From positions 2,418,001 through 2,482,000 of the forward strand of contig NZ_AP022871.1 in assembly GCF_011764565.1 (NCBI RefSeq): 64,000 nucleotides of DNA, read 5' to 3'. The position numbers and the translations under genes were made by a program. This document shows positions 61,353 to 64,000 of this stretch, piece after piece (position 1 is the stretch's first letter; every line of letters starts with the position of its first letter). Under the pieces are notes generated by a model, which did not search any database, was not told the DNA's origin, and worked only from the letters and a program-made list of their open reading frames with translations. Origin of the DNA: Phytohabitans suffuscus. Its GTDB lineage: Bacteria > Actinomycetota > Actinomycetes > Mycobacteriales > Micromonosporaceae.

Positions 61353-61627
61353 GCGACATTCGACGAAAGACGCTGGAAATGGCGGGCTTCCGGGTCTGGC
61401 AGTCGTATCAGGCCCACGACAGGTTGCGCTGTGCGACGGTTCCGACGGCTTCGCTGGTCGACAAGACAGCATCGAGTCCTGCCATCACGAGCTTCCACTG
61501 CCATCACCTTCAAGGCCGACTTATCACCACACTGTGGCCACGGTCATGGATGCACTCAGCAACGTCGATGTCGTCGGCATCTCGGCTGAGGGCGGCCGAC
61601 ACTTCACCCACTGACAAGGCCTGCTGA

Positions 61628-62110
61628 CTACGGGTGCAAGGCGCGACGATGTTGAAGATGAATGCCGATGTGGCCGACTCCAAGCACGGCCGCCGCGGCG
61701 ATCAGCGGCAGGAGCAGTCCGTAGATACCCAGCAACAGGAACGCGGCGACCGGCAGGACGGCGAGCGGGATGGGCACGCCCAACAGACTCCGATAGAAGT
61801 CATTCAATGACTGCCGGCTTCGGAAGTAGCGAGCCCAGGAAAGTTCGTATAGGGCCATCGCCGCCGTGGCCGCCACCAGCCACCATGACCACGGCGACCA
61901 GTGGCGCAGGTTCGTATCCGTAAAGATGAGGGAGGTCGTCGTGGTGAGCACCTGTCCGGCTCGTTCCGCGATCCGCAACACGCGGTCCTCGCCGCCAGCG
62001 TCATATCCCGCAGGCTTGGCAGTCCGGCTCCAGACAACGTTCGGCACGAACAGTGCCAGGAGGAACACCGCACCAACCAGCGAGAACCCGAACTGTCCCA
62101 TCGACATCAT
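61628..62110 (-). CDS. Small integral membrane protein
   Basis: A 160-residue protein with four hydrophobic segments (GFSLVGAVFLLALFVPNVVW, SWWLVAATAAMALYELSW, VPIPLAVLPVAAFLLLGIYG, LIAAAAVLGVGHIGIHL). Function unknown; resembles uncharacterised actinobacterial membrane proteins. ATG at 62110 with GAGG upstream; a second ATG follows directly. Confidence 0.75.
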   Translation of the reverse strand: MMSMGQFGFSLVGAVFLLALFVPNVVWSRTAKPAGYDAGGEDRVLRIAERAGQVLTTTTSLIFTDTNLRHWSPWSWWLVAATAAMALYELSWARYFRSRQSLNDFYRSLLGVPIPLAVLPVAAFLLLGIYGLLLPLIAAAAVLGVGHIGIHLQHRRALHP

Positions 62111-62561
62111 CGGATCGCCTCGCCCATCTCCTCAGAAGACACAGGTAGAACGCACCACGGGGCGGCCACGGCAGGCAGGACGAGCGCAGCGCCGGTTCCG
62201 TCGCAGATTAGGTGCAGCCAGGACCATCCCGGCAGGGTAGATCAGCTCCAGCACGATCCACGCCCGCGTGTCAACACCACCCGCCACGTCGCCCGGCGAA
62301 TCGGCCAGCAGATACGTCAGGAAGTCGACGGTCCGTTCGTATTGTTTCCCGGGCATCGCCCACCGCCACGAACGGCCGTCGCCACCGACCCTCGCACTCG
62401 CCCGACTCGCCCGGAACCTCGCCCGCACCCGGCCATGACGGCATGTGCCGCAGCTTAGCGGTGGTGAAGTCGGCGCGACTGCGGCGCAGTCGTACCCGTC
62501 GCCCGAGTTCACCAGTTCTGGCACAGCTCGGGCGCAACCGCCCGCAGGGCTCGCCCGGCGG

Positions 62562-62815
62562 TCAGCGGCCAGTGCGGGCCTGCCAGTGGGTGAGCGCGTC
62601 GACCTGGTCGCGTACGTAGGTGGTGTCGTCGGACATGGGAAACCACGGCATGGCGCACCGGATGCTGACCCGTCCATGCAAGGCGAGCCACAGGCTGGTG
62701 GCCGCGTCGTGTGCGTCCGCCTCGCCGACTAGCGCCTCGGCGAGTACGACGAGTTGGTGGAAGGCCTGCATTCCCGCGGCGCGCGCACAGGCGCCCCCGT
62801 CGGCGTCGTTTGGCC
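62562..62815 (-). pseudogene. TetR-family regulator C-terminal fragment
   Basis: Reads RAAGMQAFHQLVVLAEALVGEADAHDAATSLWLALHGRVSIRCAMPWFPM and ends THWQARTGR, similar to the WHG-type C-terminal domain of TetR regulators. The DNA-binding part is missing. The stretch 62111-62561 holds no gene I can support. Confidence 0.6.
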
Positions 62816-62879
62816 TGCGCCGGACACGCAGGCCGAGGGAGGTTCAAATTGCCCGTTTCCGCACCGCTGGCCCGTGAGC

Positions 62880-63660
62880 TACGCGGTTCGGATACTGGCA
62901 CGTCCGGTCCACAACGTGATGCGTTGTGCGAACACCTGGATCGGTCGATGTTTCGGTAGGCCCGTTGTCGTTGGTCGTTGGGATCTTGAAGATCGGGATG
63001 AGGCGGTTGCCGTCGATCTTTATCGCGGCGACGTGGGGTTTCGATGATTGCCTTGCGCTGGCCCGGCGTGCCGTGGGCGAACACGGCCGCGAGGGTTATC
63101 CCGCAGCCGCTGGATGGCTCGCGGGCTGGGCGACGCCACCGGGACTGCGGTCTGCTCGACGAGTTCGTCGCGTCGGGTGCCGAGTTGGTCGAGTTTGACT
63201 GTGAGGTCACGGACCCGATGTCCACAAGCCCGCTCGTCGGGAGCGCCGTTCTCGAACGCGGTCAGGTACCGGTCGATCGCGGCCTGGGTCGTGGTGATCT
63301 GGCCGGTGACGGCCTTCGGCTCTTCCTCTCGCTGGTGGCTGCCTTCGGCGCGGTGGGCGAGTTCTGCGGTGATGGGCGGCGTCGATGATGTCGGTGCGGC
63401 TGTAGAAGTCGATCAGCGCCTGTTGGATGGCCTGGTCGAGCAGGTCGGCGTCGATGCGGGCACCGGTGCAGCCGGCGGTGCCGTAGCGGGTGCGGGAGAA
63501 GCAGGTGTAGTACCGGTAGCGGCGGAGTTTGCCGTGGGCTGAGGTGCCGACGTACTTATTGCCGCGGTATGCACCCGCATCGCCTCGCGGTGACCCCAGC
63601 CGATAGTCCCACCAACGGACCACGATCGGACGGTGGCTGCCTGCATGCCCGCACAACACC
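62880..63660 (-). pseudogene. Large serine recombinase, C-terminal remnant
   Basis: Joined frames read YVGTSAHGKLRRYRYYTCFSRTRYGTAGCTGARI (zinc ribbon with paired Cys), DADLLDQAIQQALIDFYSR, a coiled-coil stretch LTVKLDQLGTRRDELVEQ and the end IKIDGNRLIPIFKIP. These are the recombinase zinc-ribbon, coiled coil and C-terminal segments of phage-type serine integrases. The catalytic N-terminus is absent, and there are several frame changes. Confidence 0.7.
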
Positions 63661-63880
63661 CGATGTGGATCAAACCCGACGCTGTCACTGCCGCGTCAGC
63701 TCGCTAACCGCCGACGATCTGGTCAAGCCGGCCTGTACGTCCTCGGGCGAGCTGCGAACGCCGCGGCAGCGCGGCACCGCTCCGACCCCACAGTCAGATC
63801 GACAGCACTGATTCGCCGAAATGGGCACAGTCTCTGTGCGCCCGCCCCTTGCATCGGTTCGGGCCGCGCTAGACAGCGCC

Positions 63881-63903
63881 ACTAGATGGCAATACTATCT
63901 AGT
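63881..63903. promoter_or_regulatory. Palindrome and candidate -10 before the last gene
   Basis: ACTAGAT and ATCTAGT form a 7-bp inverted repeat with a 9-base spacer; TACTAT at 63893-63898 could be a -10 element, and GTG follows at 63905, so the transcript may be nearly leaderless and autoregulated. Confidence 0.5.
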
Positions 63904-63904
63904 C

Positions 63905-64000
63905 GTGTCCGGGGACTACTCGAGCGAGCTTGCGGCGGCGCTGCGCAAGCGCAACGTGTCAGGTCTGCAGATCGGCGACGCCATCGCAGAGGTGGAGACG
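63905..64000 (+). CDS. Start of an unrecognised gene, cut by the window edge
   Basis: Begins GTG and reads SGDYSSELAAALRKRNVSG, LQIGDAIAEVET to the edge of the window. The amphipathic, well-spaced sequence and the promoter-like palindrome directly upstream support a real gene. Family unknown; similar small proteins are often encoded next to PadR-type regulators. Confidence 0.55.
   Translation, partial: MSGDYSSELAAALRKRNVSGLQIGDAIAEVET

Noticed and set aside
1..64000. rRNA genes, riboswitches, replication origin or complete prophage
   Set aside because: None seen: no rRNA-like stretches, no recognisable riboswitch cores, no dnaA-box clusters and no phage structural genes.

Overview
The base composition, codon use and gene families point to a high-GC actinomycete, most likely Micromonosporaceae. 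This is inferred from content and was not checked by a search.

From about 2.1 to 41.2 kb the window holds what looks like a single iron-starvation locus. Six candidate DtxR/IdeR boxes (2772, 11158, 14890, 26552, 35632, 41139) precede its transcription units. (i) A DtxR-like regulator that has lost metal ligands. (ii) dhbA-C-E-B-F, a catecholate siderophore operon whose EntF-type synthetase (C-A-T-TE) carries a serine-like code, so an enterobactin-type product is expected. (iii) A GT2 glycosyltransferase, an M20 amidohydrolase and a Fes-type esterase; the last two could together break the siderophore down to DHB and serine. (iv) A divergent stand-alone A-T-TE enzyme and a GntR/FCD regulator. 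(v) A surface and uptake operon: a WxL-like beta-propeller protein, a DUF916 (WxL-interacting) protein, a siderophore-binding lipoprotein, an LPXTG protein, a membrane-anchored Ig-like protein and two FecCD permeases, with no ATPase in the window. (vi) An exopolysaccharide operon: glycosyltransferases, a flippase, membrane proteins and a GH16 lipoprotein. (vii) An ABC transporter, alcohol dehydrogenase and Rieske oxygenase operon. Most genes overlap by 4 nt (ATGA or GTGA).

From 41.3 to 64 kb the content changes to accessory DNA. There is a membrane protein with a YtrA-type GntR regulator and its operator. Two secreted cell-wall hydrolases of different folds share a near-identical six-bladed lectin-like tail and lie in duplicated segments. 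A large SARP regulator has a decayed partial copy. The region also holds a deleted IS982 element, a MITE, fragments of IS256, ISL3, Tn7-like TnsA/TnsB, a large serine recombinase and other pseudogenes, with a few intact genes between them (hydrolase, AraC, LpqC-like esterase, TetR, DUF998).

The left edge (1-2.15 kb) holds an integrase remnant, LtrA, and the 3' end of a tRNA-Pro-like gene with its terminator, which looks like an old integration boundary.

At least 16 otherwise well-preserved genes are each broken by what behaves as one missing base (two bases in three of them), always in a G/C-rich run. This pattern looks more like sequence error than true gene decay. These genes are listed as CDS with the break noted; real remnants are listed as pseudogenes.
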